The position numbers were made by a program, and so were the translations under genes. From contig JARFIW010001178.1 of the NCBI GenBank assembly GCA_036346225.1, forward strand, positions 1,802,917-1,866,916: 64,000 nucleotides of DNA, read 5' to 3'. The notes beneath the pieces are model-generated. The model did no database searches. It was not told where the DNA came from and worked only from the letters and a program-made list of their open reading frames with translations. The stretch comes from Platerodrilus igneus. Its lineage: Eukaryota > Arthropoda > Insecta > Coleoptera > Lycidae. Of this stretch, positions 1 through 12,769 are shown one piece after another (the stretch's first letter is position 1; each line of letters begins with the position of its first letter).

Positions 1-65
1 ATTCTGCCTGTCCTATTACAAATAAGAATTATGATAAATCTTTCTCTGATGAATGGTTTTCAATA

Positions 66-750
66 ATGTATGGGTATTCACCTATCTACACCAAAAGGTC
101 TGTTTCTGACCACATTCAACCTTCTACTAGTTCAAATGAAACCCTGAATATTGTCAGTGCATATACTTCTGCAAATTTTGACATTCAGAATGAGATTGTT
201 ACTTCTCTGACTACTAATCAATCTAAAAAGTCACTCGCTAACTCTGATCCAGAAAGATCACCTACCACCTTCTATGGAATTTGCCAGTGTGACAACTCCT
301 GAGACGCCTTTGAAAACCACCAAATTTGCATCTTCCAGAAAACAAAATATTGTAGTCTTTGGGAATAGTCAAGTCAGATGATTCTCCAAAATACTCAGCT
401 CATTGACAGATCCAACAGTTAGCACTGTATATGTTAACAGTATGTCCAATGCCACTTTGGATGATGTAGTAAGTAACTTGCCTTTCGAACCTGCAAATTT
501 AAACACTAATGATTATGTCATAAGGGCACCCTTAAATTACTAAAAGACGCAGCGGAAAAAACTAACTTAATTTTATTAGCTACACCTTATTGGAAAGGTC
601 GAAATGTTCTAAATAACTTGATTTACAACTTTAACCTAAATATAATTCCATAACTGATAACTTAACTACTCCTTTAACTAAGGACAACTTGCGAAATAGC
701 ATTCCACAAAGCAGTCCTTTTTATAAGAAAACATTCCACTGGTTTCTCTC
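66..750 (+). pseudogene. LINE A ORF1 remnant with SGNH/esterase-like domain
   Basis: The open frame 66-302 is Ser/Thr/Asn-rich and has no recognised domain. A different frame from about 310 to 600 reads NIVVFGNSQVR, a stop, then FSKIL, later NTNDYVI and LILLATPYW. This resembles the first and middle blocks of the SGNH-type esterase domain (GDSxxR ... DYVVI) known from ORF1 of several CR1/L2 elements. Here GDS reads GNS and the frame is broken, so no activity is expected. The assignment rests on these short motifs and on the position directly upstream of the endonuclease. Confidence 0.45.
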
Positions 751-755
751 TTCTA

Positions 756-1434
756 TTGTGTAATGTGCAAAGCCTGCACAGTAAGGCAGATAATTTATTT
801 GTACTTTTGGATAGTTTAAACTTCCCTGTAGTGCTCTGTATTACTGAACATTGGTTGATGAGTCATGAATATATTCGTTTGGAATCCTATACTTTAGTTA
901 GCTCTTTCTGCAGGAAACAAAAAAAAACATGGCGGAACCGCAGTATACTGTGCTGAAATGTCTGATTTTGATAACATGTCAACATTTAATTATTTAAATG
1001 ATGAAATTCATTTTGAATGCTCTCATGTCTTTAACAGAAAGAGAAATTTACATATTGTTTGCATTTATCGTTCTTCAACAGGAAAAATTGATTACTTCTT
1101 CCATTCTCTTGTTGCAGTGCTCAATGCAATTACAGGGCACTGTGAGGGGATTATTACTGGTGATTTCAATATAAATGTTAATAATATCTTTGATAAAAAT
1201 GTTAGCAGGTTAAAGAGGCTTCTGAGATTTCATAATTTGCAAATACATGTTGATAATGATACTAGAGTCACCAATTCTTCGAGTTCCTGTATTGATTATA
1301 TAATTACCAACATAAATCCGTCTACACTAATGACTACAGAGATAATTGAGAATGATCTCTCCACCCACAATTTTATTTATTTTACTTTGGGTACCTCTCA
1401 ATTTTTAAACCATCATAAAATTCGGCACATTTGA
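756..1434 (+). pseudogene. LINE A ORF2, APE-type endonuclease part
   Basis: Two frames (756-956 and 958-1434) join through a frameshift near 956 into one apurinic-like endonuclease. This is the target-nicking domain of LINE ORF2. Visible motifs are CNVQSLHSK (N-terminal Asn), ITEHWL (metal-binding Glu), IYRSS, IITGDFNIN (the GDFN block) and SCIDYIIT. The final SDH block reads STH in LSTHNF. The catalytic positions are mostly kept, but the frameshift and the stop at 1432-1434 make it dead. Confidence 0.8.
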
Positions 1435-1821
1435 AAATTTAGTCAAAATAATAAGATTAAATTCACTGAGCTGTGTGCTCAGATCAACACATCAGCCTCT
1501 TTCTCTGATTTAAATAAAAATTTCAGATTTTAATTGACAACATTTCATCAGCTTTTGAAGTGGCGTTTCCTATAAAAAAAAATTCATTATATAAAAAGGA
1601 AAAACTGGCTGACAAAAGGCATCAAAATATCTGCCAAAAATAAAATTTTTTTACATATCCTTTATAAACATTTCCCATCATAGTCTTTTATTAAGAACTA
1701 TTACTTAAAGTACAAAAGAATATTTAAAACTGTAATCAATTTGGTTAAATCACTTTCATTAACAAACCGTATTTTGCTATCTAAGAATAGGCAAAAAGAA
1801 TGATGGAAGCTTATCAACGAA

Positions 1822-3560
1822 TTGACAGGTAGATCAAAGTCTCATAGCTCGCATATTCGACTCGAAAATGTACCAGAAAAGCATGTGGCTAGTTTCCTGA
1901 ACTCACATTTTGCAACAACTGCACCTAAGCTAGTCTCTAACAATAACTCATCATTGTCTGATGCAACTGACTTTCAAAGAAATAATTGTAAACAGTTCGA
2001 AAAAATTTATGTTATTTTCAACAGACGAATATGAAATTCTGGACATCATCAAATCATTTAAAAACGAACATTGTACAGGTGATGATAATATTCCTGCTAA
2101 GGTTTTGGTCTGCCTGCCTATGAATCTATTAAAATATCTTACTGATCTAATCAATGAATCATTCCAATTAGGTGTGTTTCCTGCATGTCTAAAACATGCA
2201 ATTGTCATTCCGCTTCACAAGGGAGGTCCATTAGTTGCAAACAACTTCAGACCTATTTCATTGTTGTCAGTATTCTCAAAATTAATTGAAACATTATTTA
2301 AATTAAGGATTGTTAACTTTGCAAAAAAATTCAATGTCTTCACAGTTTGGTTTCTGTGAAAATAAATCCACTATGGATGCTATTCACAATTTTTTGAGTG
2401 ATGTGTACTCTGCATTAAACAAAAAGCATACTCTGTCAGCTGCATTGTTCATAGATATTAGTAAGGCATTTGAGTGTATTAATCATGACATTCTTTTAAA
2501 GAAACTTTATTTCTACGGAATCAAAGGACTTCGAACAATTGTTTGAGATCATACCTAAACGACAGATTCCAATCAGTTCACACTCCTTATAATAATGTAT
2601 CTGATAAACAAAAAATATCCTTAGGCGTTCCCCAAGGTTCAGTGCTAGGACCCATTTTGTTCTTATTCTATATGAATGACATTGTGGATGCAATTAAACA
2701 TGGAAATATTACCTTATTTGCAGATGATATTACTATTAATTAGGAATCTCCATCTATCAATCATTTAGAGAATAATATTATGACAGATTTTGAATCTGCT
2801 AAAAAATGACTTACTGCTAATAAGTTACTAGTAAATATTGAAAAAACCTGTCTGGTGGCGTTTAAAGGTATAACGATTGCTGATAATATTTTGAATGACT
2901 TACCTTTGTCCCGAGTTACATCGACAAAGTTTTTAGGATTAATAGTTGACCTGAGTCTGAACTGGTCCGAACATATAATCTCATTAGCCTATAAATTATC
3001 TTCGGCTTGTTTTGCATTGAGAACTGTCTCGGGAGCTTTATCGGAACAATGCACTCTTAATGTGTACTTTGCACTATTTGAGTCGAGAATGTGGTATGGC
3101 ATAGCCTTTTGGGGCAATTCTACTTTGGAAAATATTTCAATTATTTTTAAAATACAAAAACATGCCATTGAATAATCTGCAAGGCGGATAAAACTGCTCA
3201 TTGCAAACCTCTTTTCAAGAAACTCGGCATTCTGACCTATGCTTCAATGTACATTTTTGAATCCTTAATCCTTTTTCAAAGATATAATAATAATTTTGCT
3301 ACTCATAGTTCATTTCATCATCATAATACACGAACTGCAGCTGACTTTTATAGACCTTTACCGTTATCAAGTTTTATAAAAAAAATCATTTTTATACATA
3401 GCACCGATACTTTTCAATAAACTCCCAAAGAAATAAAATCTTTCAATAACTTCAAACAGTTTAAATTTTCGTTACTGTCCTTGCTGCATGAGCGCTGTTA
3501 TTACAGGATCGAAGAATTCCTTACTGATCATTTTGATTAACCCTTGGGTTTGTTTTTCTT
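1822..3560 (+). pseudogene. LINE A ORF2, reverse transcriptase and C-terminal part
   Basis: RT blocks appear in order across three frames. 1961-2359 holds IPAKVL and NNFRPISLLSVFSK. 2310-2546 holds QFGFCENKST and LFIDISKAFECINHD. 2543-2743 holds GVPQGSVLGPILF and the catalytic LFADDIT. 2855-3175 holds STKFLGLIVD and the thumb region. Further degraded C-terminal sequence continues to about 3560. The catalytic FADD is intact, but at least two frameshifts and a stop right after FADD remove function. It resembles the fragment at 52.3-54.1 kb (shared TSKFLG and LSS blocks), so the two are probably related lineages. Confidence 0.85.
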
Positions 3561-3888
3561 GTAGCTTCTGTAGTATTCTATAAATTTTATCTCTAACTGA
3601 TGACTTCTATCACATTTTGTGATTTTGCATTATGTATGTGACAAGCTTGGATAAGGCATGGTGATACTTTATACGGTGATATAAACTTTTGTTGTTAAGT
3701 TTTTAAATTATCTATCTATTCTCTTCACTTCTTAAATTGTATTACAATGTTGCTTGACAAACTAGGCTAATGGTATGTATATATGTATTTATTTACGTAT
3801 TGGGCATTGTTCACTATGTAATTTTACCATGTTTACATTGGTACTGATTAAATATCTATCTATCTATCTAAAGTATATATTTTTTTAG

Positions 3889-4124
3889 CAAAAGACTCAA
3901 CAAAAGTGGTGGTTCCACAACCTCCCAGTCCTCATTTAGATTTAGTACCTGCAAGTTCATTAAAGTTGGTTTGTGATACAATGCTTCAAGGACTTGGGAA
4001 ATCACTTCGAAAATGTGGAATTGATACTGTTATTTTGGAAACTTTTGAGGACCATATGCAATGTGTCCGACTTGCAAATGATGAAAATAGATACATATTA
4101 ACAAGAGGAGTTGTTTTTGATCAG
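3889..4124 (+). CDS. nbr: Exonuclease mut-7 homolog (Nibbler/EXD3), internal exon A: start of Mut7-C domain
   Basis: The exon follows a pyrimidine-rich acceptor (TTTTTTTAG) and ends CAG before the donor GTATAT. It begins with 2 bases of a split codon and ends in phase 0, giving 78 full codons. It opens with a Pro-rich linker (VVPQPPSPHLDLVPASS), then LKLVCDTMLQGLGKSLRKCG, the start of a Mut7-C RNase domain with its conserved Asp and the LGK-LR-GIDT block. It ends ENRYILTRGVVFDQ, the usual LTRD-like strand. Mut7-C is a PIN-like domain at the C-terminus of Mut-7/Nibbler 3'-5' exonucleases, which in flies trim miRNA and piRNA 3' ends. The DEDD exonuclease domain must lie upstream of the window. 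The symbol is the Drosophila name, given by homology. Confidence 0.85.
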
Positions 4125-7100
4125 GTATATTTTCATGTTAGAATTTAATAATTTATCAAATGTGTTTTACAAGTTATAATTCTAACAATGTAATGTTTAT
4201 ATAGTTTTGACACAGAGTAGTTTATTAAAAAAATTTCATCATAAAAATAATGTAAATTAAATTTAATAGGATTATGTACAGTTTAGCCATATCGAGTTCA
4301 GCTTATTCCAATAATATGTTACATCATGGATGTGTGTAACTTTATAAGAGTCATAAGCGGTGAAATTTAATGCCAGACTAAGACTAGGATCGTAATGGCA
4401 ACTATGGAATTTCACTTTATGCCGTATGTGCTAACTGAAATCAAAGGGCTTAACAAGTCTTAAATTTATAACAGAATTTTGTAATAACAACAACTGTAAA
4501 TAAGGTTAAATGTGTTACTTTAATATAAGGTTGATAAATAAAATAATCTGGACTTAAATCTTGATCAAAAGTTCGTAGATTACCAATTTTGGCACTGCAA
4601 TACTTACTGGGGGTTATGGAAACAACAGCACCATGGCGTTGTTTTTAACTGTGATTGCTTTTTTGTATCCTTCTGAATTTATAGACTATTCAGGTAGATA
4701 TTGCAAAGTTATTCTCAATTCATGAAAATGATTATCATGAAGCTATCGCCATAAGATGTACTGCACATCTTTATTCACTTAACTTTGAATCATAGATTCG
4801 TCAAAGTGCTTCTTACTTATGGATACTGTTAAGAACAATCTGTGCCTTGTAGAGCAAATTCAGATTTTCTTTTTGAGAAATGATTATAATATTACAATTT
4901 GAATAAAACTAATAATGAAATTCTTTTCATTAAAATATAGCAAATGTTATGTTTCATCTGCTTTCCATTGTACGCTTGTTATTTTTCGTTTATCGTAAGT
5001 ATATAATTATATTCTCTAGAATGAAGGTTTCAGTATTCTCTATTAATTCCTGTTTATTTTTGAACTAAATAAGTGCCGTTTTTGTTATTTTGTTACCTAT
5101 ACCTTTAAATGTTTTGGCAGTATAATCTTATTTCTTTTGGTTATAGCATTTTGTAATGTTTTTAAACTTTTATTTATATATTTCTTGAATTTAAACTCGC
5201 AAAGACCTGGATATGATTTACAAACTTCAGTAAAATTTGTTATTGGACTTTCAATCAGTGTTTACTATTTGTCATGATATATATGAACAACTGTAATCTT
5301 CTTTCCTATAACTACACACAAAAAGCATTTTACGAAGGTCACCTTTTAAATCTTTTCAAAAACTAAGAATTAAAAACATTATTGGAACAAACTGTTTAAT
5401 TTTTTTTTCAAATTATTTGCCTTTGAGTTTAATCATTTTCGAACCGGGTCTAAAATGTTCTTTTCATTTGGAAGTTGATATCACAGAAACATGGTATTTG
5501 AAGCCCACAAGGTGATAAAAGTTGCTGTATGCACTTTTCTTTTACATTTGGGAGGATATAAATTTGTTGGATATCATTCAGTGTTAATTATTCCTCGATC
5601 ATCTAAAAAAGGTTGCAACATGATCAGCATAACTTAAGAAACACACAATCAATTTCTTGGATGTGCTTTGTGCACAAACAACTTTTGTACACTTCGGTTC
5701 AATTCAGAACACCCAAACTGTGGATTGTTGCTTATTTTCTGGCAAATATATCTAAGTTTTATTACTGTTGCGGTGTTATATATGGATTTTTCAGTATCTT
5801 AGTTTGAATTTTTGAGCGTTTCCTTACATTAATTTACATGGACTTTTTTTTTTGAAATACAGGCGAATTATGCAGAATTCATCGGAAACAGATTTTTTCA
5901 CAGTTAAATGTTAATGCATAATTGAAAGTTCTGCAGTCGTTTATGTACCTAAGGATGCTTCCATCTCGCTTTAAATCTCATACCCATCTTCTTTAACCAT
6001 GTTACAGGACTGATGTAATAACCGATTTTGATCACTATCATCAAATTCATCACAGCACAATGAAATTGCAGTAAACTAATTGGAAACAATCTTTTCTGAT
6101 GGCGTTTCATTATCAAAGGTTGAACGAAGCAGTTCTATTCATTGTTGATGAGTTAGGCTTTTAAAAAATAATAAAAAGCAAAAAATCTTTATATGAAATT
6201 TTCATTTTTTCCACAAAATTGCTTTGTTTAAACACTTACTATAATCAAACCAGGTGATTAATTTCTAGGCTCCCACTGTTTTTATAAAAATAAATAGTAA
6301 CGAAACTACACATCTCATTAAATCTATCTAGTGGTTGTTTATGTGTTTTCATTTAGATAATACACAAAAACCACAATACTGAAATAAATGAACGCTATTT
6401 ACTAGAAAGCGAATCTGCAAGTTTTAACCTTGTCTGTTTGCTTACCTTGGAATTTGCATACTCCACTGAAAAGTAACATCGGACAGGAAGTAGATATCAC
6501 CTTGGTAGGTATCACCTCTTTTTTAATTTTTGGGAAATACTGTTTCTACTTCAATTCTTATAGATTATTCTGGAATCAACTCATTTTTACAATGCGATGG
6601 CTTGTTAAAAATGAGACTTAGATGCCTCCAAAATCATTGTGTTTGTACACTCTCACAAAGTTTCTAAGGTTTTTTTTGTTTTTATTTATATGATTACTTC
6701 AAGTATGACTGATTCTAAAATAATTTTATCTGTTATGGTATTTTTCTTGATCGACATATAGGTTTGCAGTGTTTTATGAACATTTTTTACATCACTTCCA
6801 CTTTGTAATGAATTTCTGCATATCTTATCTTTGGAAATGATATACTATTATGAAATTTCTACATAGGACACTCTTGTCTTTTTTAATGAACTTCACAAGC
6901 ATGCAATTAGGGCAAGCGCCGCTTCTAACTCATTTGTTTTGAAGAAATGTGTGGATGTTATTTAGATATTGTTAAATAACAGCATAATCAATATTACCGT
7001 TGTTAGTACAAACTGTAACAATGTATTAAATCACTACAATTTTTTGGTTGTTTAACAATACCTATATAAAACCATTCTATTTTTTCAAACTAAGCAGAAT

Positions 7101-8239
7101 TAATGTGGTACATTGTGTTACATTAATGAAATCGCTTTGTGATCCCACCTCGAAGCTTTCTTTTGCTTAGTTCTATGGTAAGATTTACGTGCATCTGTGT
7201 TACGGGTTGTCTGCATTATGTCCTATCCAAGGTTCGTTTGAGGTAGGAGCTGTATAGTCTGTAGTACAGTGGCGTTTAGTGCTTCGGTTATCTAAATTGT
7301 CACCACATGGTACTGATGGAATATATATTCCATTTGCATTGGATGTCAAGCATGGTAAGGGTAGGATAATGTAAATTTTATGTACATTTTGTCAACTATA
7401 TTAATTATGAAAGCACTTTAGATGCTGTATTATTGTGTATGATTGCGAAACACGTGGTTTTGGATGTCTGAACTAATTTCATTTTTTTTTTGTCTTAACT
7501 CGTTTAAAAATTTTTAACATTAATCCTGTAGCTTTAACTACAATACCTGTCTTTTCTTGTTAAACTCGACGTTGTACTTTCAACATCAAATATAAGTAAG
7601 TTGTGTCGAAATTAAGTTTTTTTAATTTAAATTGAAAAGATTTTTTTGGTAAAAACTGTTGCTAAAAAATCTTCAATACTTAGTTTTATTTTTGAAACTC
7701 AATGACCCATTGGTGGAGATATGGAACCATGCTGTTGTTAGATGAACATAAATTGTGGTAGTCTTATCCACTATATAGCAGAGAAACAAAACTAAGCATG
7801 TTCATAAATTTGTTTTGTGTATTCAGCAATCAAAACTAGGAATAACAATTCCTACATTACTTTCTTAACAGGAATAAACTATCGTTACGCAGTGCGGAAT
7901 ATCATGAAAAGCAGCAATGTTGTTAGTTATATAATTTTTCGAATATGTAATACAATACAGACATATTTTGCATCTGTACCCAATATTTCATATCCTCTTC
8001 ATTCAATATCATGTTTAATTTGTCTACAAATAATTGATATTTGAAATTGGTTTAAGTAGTGGCTGTAGAAAAAATACCTTTTAATTTGTGTATAATTGTA
8101 TAAGTACTCTTTTTAAATATGTTTAAATTTGTGAAGAAATTAAAATAAATTTCTTCTTAATAAGCTTTAAAAACCTTAATGTTATGTTGCTTCTATACGT
8201 GTACCTATGTTTTATGATTAATTATTATCAATTTTTCAG
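4125..8239 (+). other. Intron between exons A and B; no gene recognised
   Basis: This 4115-base GT-AG phase-0 intron is AT-rich. The open frames inside it (for example 5613-5807, 6430-6621, 7817-8044) are short, unlike any family I recognise, and have the low-complexity look of chance ORFs. I see no transposon motif here. Confidence 0.7.
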
Positions 8240-8368
8240 TTAGTTGGATATGTGCCTTCTGGACATTGTTATAAGGTAATATCAGACCAACCGGAGGAAC
8301 AGATGAAAGAACTAGTAGACTATTACAAAATCATTGTCACCAAAAATGATGTGTTCAGTAGATGTCAA
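8240..8368 (+). CDS. nbr: Exonuclease mut-7 homolog, exon B: middle of Mut7-C domain
   Basis: The acceptor TTTTTCAG precedes 43 exact codons, and the donor is CAA|GTAAGT. The exon is too short for its own ORF call but joins exon A and exon C in phase 0. It reads LVGYVPSGHCYKV then SDQPEEQMKELVDYYKIIV and DVFSRCQ. The block PEEQ...L and the ending FSRC match the Mut7-C pattern, where FSRC opens the zinc-ribbon half. The codon after the splice continues with the second Cys of a CxxC pair in exon C (C-Q-A-C). Confidence 0.85.
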
Positions 8369-9830
8369 GTAAGTAGTATAATTATTATAAGACATTATTT
8401 TTTAGTGAAACTTTTCGTATAATTTGTTTTTATTTTTTTAAATAAACCTTTCTAATTTAATTTGAAAGGATATTAATTTGAATCCATTGAAACTTAATGT
8501 TTCTTTTATCTTTCAAACAATTGTTCTTTCGAGTGGTTTACACTTGCCATAACGACTGTTTGCCAAGTTTAATTGGTGAGTGAGGAAGCATGCTTAACAA
8601 AAATTTTACGCAACATACATTTAAAGCCCATTACTAAGTACAGTACTTGTAATGAATTTTGGATACATTAGACTCTCACATTAGTTTATTTTTATATTTG
8701 GACCAACTACTTAATCGCTCAAACCTCAGAATTTATAATGCTTCAGCCTCCAAAGTACTAATTAAAATTAATTATTTAATACCTAACAATAAAATAAAGC
8801 CAGATTTGCTACTTACGTGAGGAAAATTCTTTACGACTACTAAATTTTCACAACACCAGCATTTTTCTATTTTAAGATTTAAAATAATTACACTAATTTT
8901 GTTCAAGATTTTAGATTTGTTGAACTTTTGTTATTGAAAATCGAAAACAAAAACGGAGCTATATTACTTGGTATTTAAATTCTTCCCTTCTCTCTTTTTA
9001 CATCATGTCTAGACTTTCACAAACAAAATCTAAGTTCAAATTCAAGGAAAGACCACGCCTGATTTTTACTCTATTCAAAACAAAATTATCTCTATCGCAA
9101 AACACCTCTCATTAAAATATTCAAAGAATATAAAACCGATGCTCAAATATCATTGTTAATGCACCATATTCTATCACAATATTACTTTCAAAGTCATCCC
9201 ACATATCCATAAATATGTTTAGCTTTCTATTTCAAATAAATATTCCTGCTTACCTTAACATTACAATGCTTCGTATAAAACATATTCTCTCTAACTTATG
9301 ATACTTCAATTTCAACCACCTTTCTAAACCAGTGATAAGTTCCTGCTTCGTTTCCTATAATTATTTCTCATAATAATACAATTTTATCATTTCTTGATAT
9401 TGGTTGCCACCTTAAAATTGTTATTCTATCACAATTTCTGGAATGTTAATATTTCTAACTGTTGAAAGTTATTTTATTCTTTATACATTCGAACTCCTTT
9501 TATTAAAATATTATATGTGGAAATATTTCATTTGAATGAGTGGTTAACATTAATTTGTCTTTCATGCTCTCATTGTAAGATTAATTTAGAACTTTATTGA
9601 AATACAGTTACTTGTAAACGTTGTTTGAGTTATAATGAAAAGCTTTTTATGTTTGTAATAATTATGATCGAATATTGGTAGTTTGTATTAATTCTGCTTG
9701 TAGAGAGCGTTCCAAAAGTATGATTGTCGGTGTTTATATCCACAAATGATGGAAATTAAGTTTTTGGGTGTTGTAATTAGTGGGTTTTTGATTTGAGTAA
9801 ATTGTTTCGGTTATTTTCAGCATTTCTAGA
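8369..9830 (+). other. Start of intron B-C; nothing recognised
   Basis: AT-rich intronic sequence with no coding motif, repeat border or RNA gene that I can support. The full intron runs 8369-29246 (20,878 bases, phase 0) and hosts the transposons listed below. Confidence 0.6.
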
Positions 9831-9839
9831 AACATATGC

Positions 9840-12720
9840 ACGGTCCCCCTCCCGTCCCCAATTGAATTAAAATTTTAAACTATTAAACCTACTCTACACT
9901 ACTAACTTCCTATATCTAAATCTTAACTTCCTAAGTCTAAAATTTTTATTTTAAATTTCACCAACGATGTCATTTTCCTTATAAGCATAAATTAAGTTTA
10001 TATGAAATTTACCTCTAGCGTTAACAGATTCAATTTCGTCTATGACATATGTTGTCCCTCCATAAACTCTACAACATAAGGTCTAACAAATGGTGAATGT
10101 AACTTTGCACATGTCCTTAGCTACTTATTGCATACCCTAAAATTTCGAATGATTACCTTGTCACGCACTTCAAATATTTTTCTTTTTATAGGAATAAATT
10201 GTATTGTCATGTAACAAATTATTCATCGCAATTACAATATCACTAGATTTTTTATTCAAGTTTAACTTATTCCTACTGGGTGCATCAGCAACAATATTAT
10301 TTTTCCCTTTGATATATCGAATTTCGAAATCAAAACCCTGCAATAGAATTTTTCTTAATCTTCAGAGTTTTTAAAATTCTTGTTATTTACTTTTCGATCC
10401 ATGACCTAGCATTGTTGTCAAAATAATAAAAAATGTTAAGTTTGACATTTATGACACAAATTGAAGGTGACTTTGATTTATTAATTTTTGATTTGAATAC
10501 ATTAGGTGAAAATTTTAAAGTTTAGAAGAATGAGTACTTTCAATTTGTATTGCGCCATGGGTACCGGTTTTTTAGGGCGCAACACAAATTGAAAGTACTG
10601 AATCTTCTAAACTTTAAAATTTTCACCTAATATATTCAAATCAAAAATTAATAAATCAAAGTCATCTTCAATTTGTGTCATAAATGTCAAACTTAACATT
10701 TTTTATTATTTTGACAATGATCCTAGGTATGGATTGAAACGTAAATAATGACAATTTAAAAAACTCCGAGTGGTTTATTACCCAAGGAAGATTAAGAAAA
10801 ATACAAAACAAACCACAACAACCATACAGGGAGTATTTACCTGCAATAGAAGTCCCCATCTGTAAACCCTATTATTTGAAAATCTTTTGTTGAGTAATGA
10901 ACACAGTGCTGAATGATCAATTTTAATAATGAAATGTCTTCCCATTCCATAAAATTTCAACTTTAAAACTGCAAAAACCACTGCTGCCATGTCATTCTTA
11001 CTAATTGTATAATTTAATTAATGAGTTTTTAAAGTTCTCGAGAAACTGGTACTTCTACAACATCTTGATTTTAATATAATCCCGCTTCTAAAGTACAATT
11101 AGAAGCATCAGTTCTCAGGATAAAAGTTTTTGCAGATCAGGATGTTTTAATATTACATTGTAACGAAAATTTCGAATCAATCTTAAATAACTCTCTTCAT
11201 GTTCCTCCTATCAAGACCATTGAACATTTTTCTTTAATTAATTAAACAATGGAATTGTTTGGTGCAAAAGGGCCATAACAAATTTCTGATGGAATTTCAT
11301 GACCCCCAAGAATATCCTTAAAGTTATAATAATATTCTTTGGCTTCGGATATTTTAGAATTTCCAACAATCTCTCCTTATCTTGATTCTGAAAGAATTTG
11401 CACTCGCATTTAATTTCATTCCAGTAATGTTTAAACTGTATCAATTGAAAAACCTGTATATCTTTTCAATTCCTTTTTAAGTGGAGTGAGTTAAAAAGAA
11501 TTCTTTACATCTAATTTTGAAAATATACCTTTACTACCTAACCTGGTCAAAATACTTTCCATTGAGGATGGACTATGAAATTGTGGTTTAGTCCTTTGAT
11601 TAATTTTCCTTGCATTTAAACAAAAATGAATATTTCCACCACTTTTCTTCACCACAACCAAAGGATTCCCAAATTCCTATTAGACCTCTCAATAGTACCC
11701 TTCTCTAACATCTTAGCAATTTCTATCTTGACCATATCTTGACATGTCACTGGTATCGAATAAATCCCCAAATTGAATGGCTCTGAGTTATTTACTTCTA
11801 ACTCATGCTCGTAACCTGTAGCAATGCTTGATTCCTCATTCACCAATCTTGAATATTTTCCAAGTAATAAACCAACCTGCTCCATAAAATTACTTGTACA
11901 CGACCGGTACAATCTCATTTCCAAAATGATTTAAATTCAAACATTCAATTTCTTCCAGATACTGTGTTTATCTTCCCAACTTATTACCTCATTCTCGATA
12001 ATAATCACCTCACCAGTGTCATTTAACTTTAATCTCATCTTATATATGAGATTCATTCCTACAATACAGTCTAACTTTAATCAGAGTATGATTAAGAATT
12101 TGTGTTGAAACTTAAAACAACCAATCCCAAATTTCAGAAATGCTACATTATTTAGAACTGCAAACTTCTTACTGTTTAGAGTCACCAAATTAATTTTTCT
12201 TATAAGTACTATTTTATCTACAAATAACTCTTGATTTTCATAAGAAATTGTTCAGAGATGAGCTTAGTTTGGCTCCTGAGTCGATCAGTGCCCTCCCTGT
12301 TCCATCCTAACTTTAACTACAGGTAATAAATCATCATCATTATTAAAAGCATTTTTATACTTAGCATATCAAATTTAATAAATTTTCTTTGTTGTTCATA
12401 TTTGTTTATATTAACAGTTGTATTTGACTCGTTCCTTATTGAAAATCCAGTCTAGAATACGTTCCTGGTTTATTAATTATTTTGGCAAATGTATGCACAT
12501 TATTCATTATCCTGGCATTATTATTGCTTGTTGATGCGGTATTGTTTGTTTCCATTGATTTTGAGTTCCCTATTACGTTCTGGCGAAACTCTCACATTAT
12601 CCTGAGCTTCTGCCTCTCGACTTTGCCTCCATCCTGAATTATTGTTATGACCTGATCAGAAATGGTTTCTGTTATTATATCTCAGAAATTGTCTGTTCTT
12701 ATCATTTTGCACAAAGTAAA
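9840..12720 (-). mobile_element. Gypsy-like LTR retrotransposon remnant (gag end, protease, RT, RNase H, integrase border)
   Basis: Read on the minus strand from 12720 down, the fragments follow Gypsy gag-pol order. There is an Asn/Arg-rich gag end (12.5-12.7 kb), a retropepsin motif ALIDSGAKLS near 12290, the palm start KMLEKGTIERSN (11.65-11.75 kb), the connection motif IFLGVMKFHQKF (about 11.3 kb), and RNase H with AAVVFAVLKLKFYGMGRHF and IIKIDHSALCSLLNK (10.88-10.99 kb). After the fold-back insertion comes GFDFEIRYIKGKNNIVADA (about 10.27-10.34 kb), the RNase H end. Sequence to about 9840 may be integrase-side remnant. No LTRs were found and frames are broken throughout. Confidence 0.75.
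10349..10839. repeat. Fold-back element: near-perfect long inverted repeat inserted in the Gypsy RNase H region
   Basis: Arms 10349-10556 and about 10576-10801 are reverse complements around a 19-base centre (10557-10575). The inner ~135 bases of each arm differ at only a few positions. The 12-base CCTGCAATAGAA occurs at 10337-10348 and again at 10840-10851, and the Gypsy RNase H reading is continuous when the intervening stretch is skipped. This looks like an insertion with a target-site duplication of about 9-12 bases. The right arm carries about 40 extra outer bases. No ORF lies inside, so it is non-autonomous. Confidence 0.8.
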
Positions 12721-12769
12721 AAGTTAGGACCAATAATAAAAATATAGTCATACCTGTCAGCTTATACCA

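Larger units (their letters stand above)
1..3870 (+). mobile_element. LINE A, CR1/Jockey-like non-LTR retrotransposon, degraded, 5' end outside window
   Basis: A non-LTR retrotransposon lies in sense with the host gene. It shows an ORF1-like part, then an APE-type endonuclease, a reverse transcriptase and a 3' tail of TATC repeats (about 3851-3870). A microsatellite 3' end is typical of CR1/L2-like elements. Reading frames shift near 956, 2340 and 2530, and stops occur (for example at 2741), so it cannot be functional. The tail ends 18 bases before the first base of a host exon at 3889. The clade is inferred from motif style; a phylogeny of the RT domain would settle it. Confidence 0.85.

Noticed and set aside
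4125..8239. Short ORFs in the first intron (5613-5807, 6430-6621, 7817-8044)
   Set aside because: Short, no family motifs, no splice context, and composition like random AT-rich DNA.
10668..10859. Minus ORF of 63 codons
   Set aside because: It lies in the right arm of the fold-back element and has no likeness to a protein; the arm's inverse has no matching frame.
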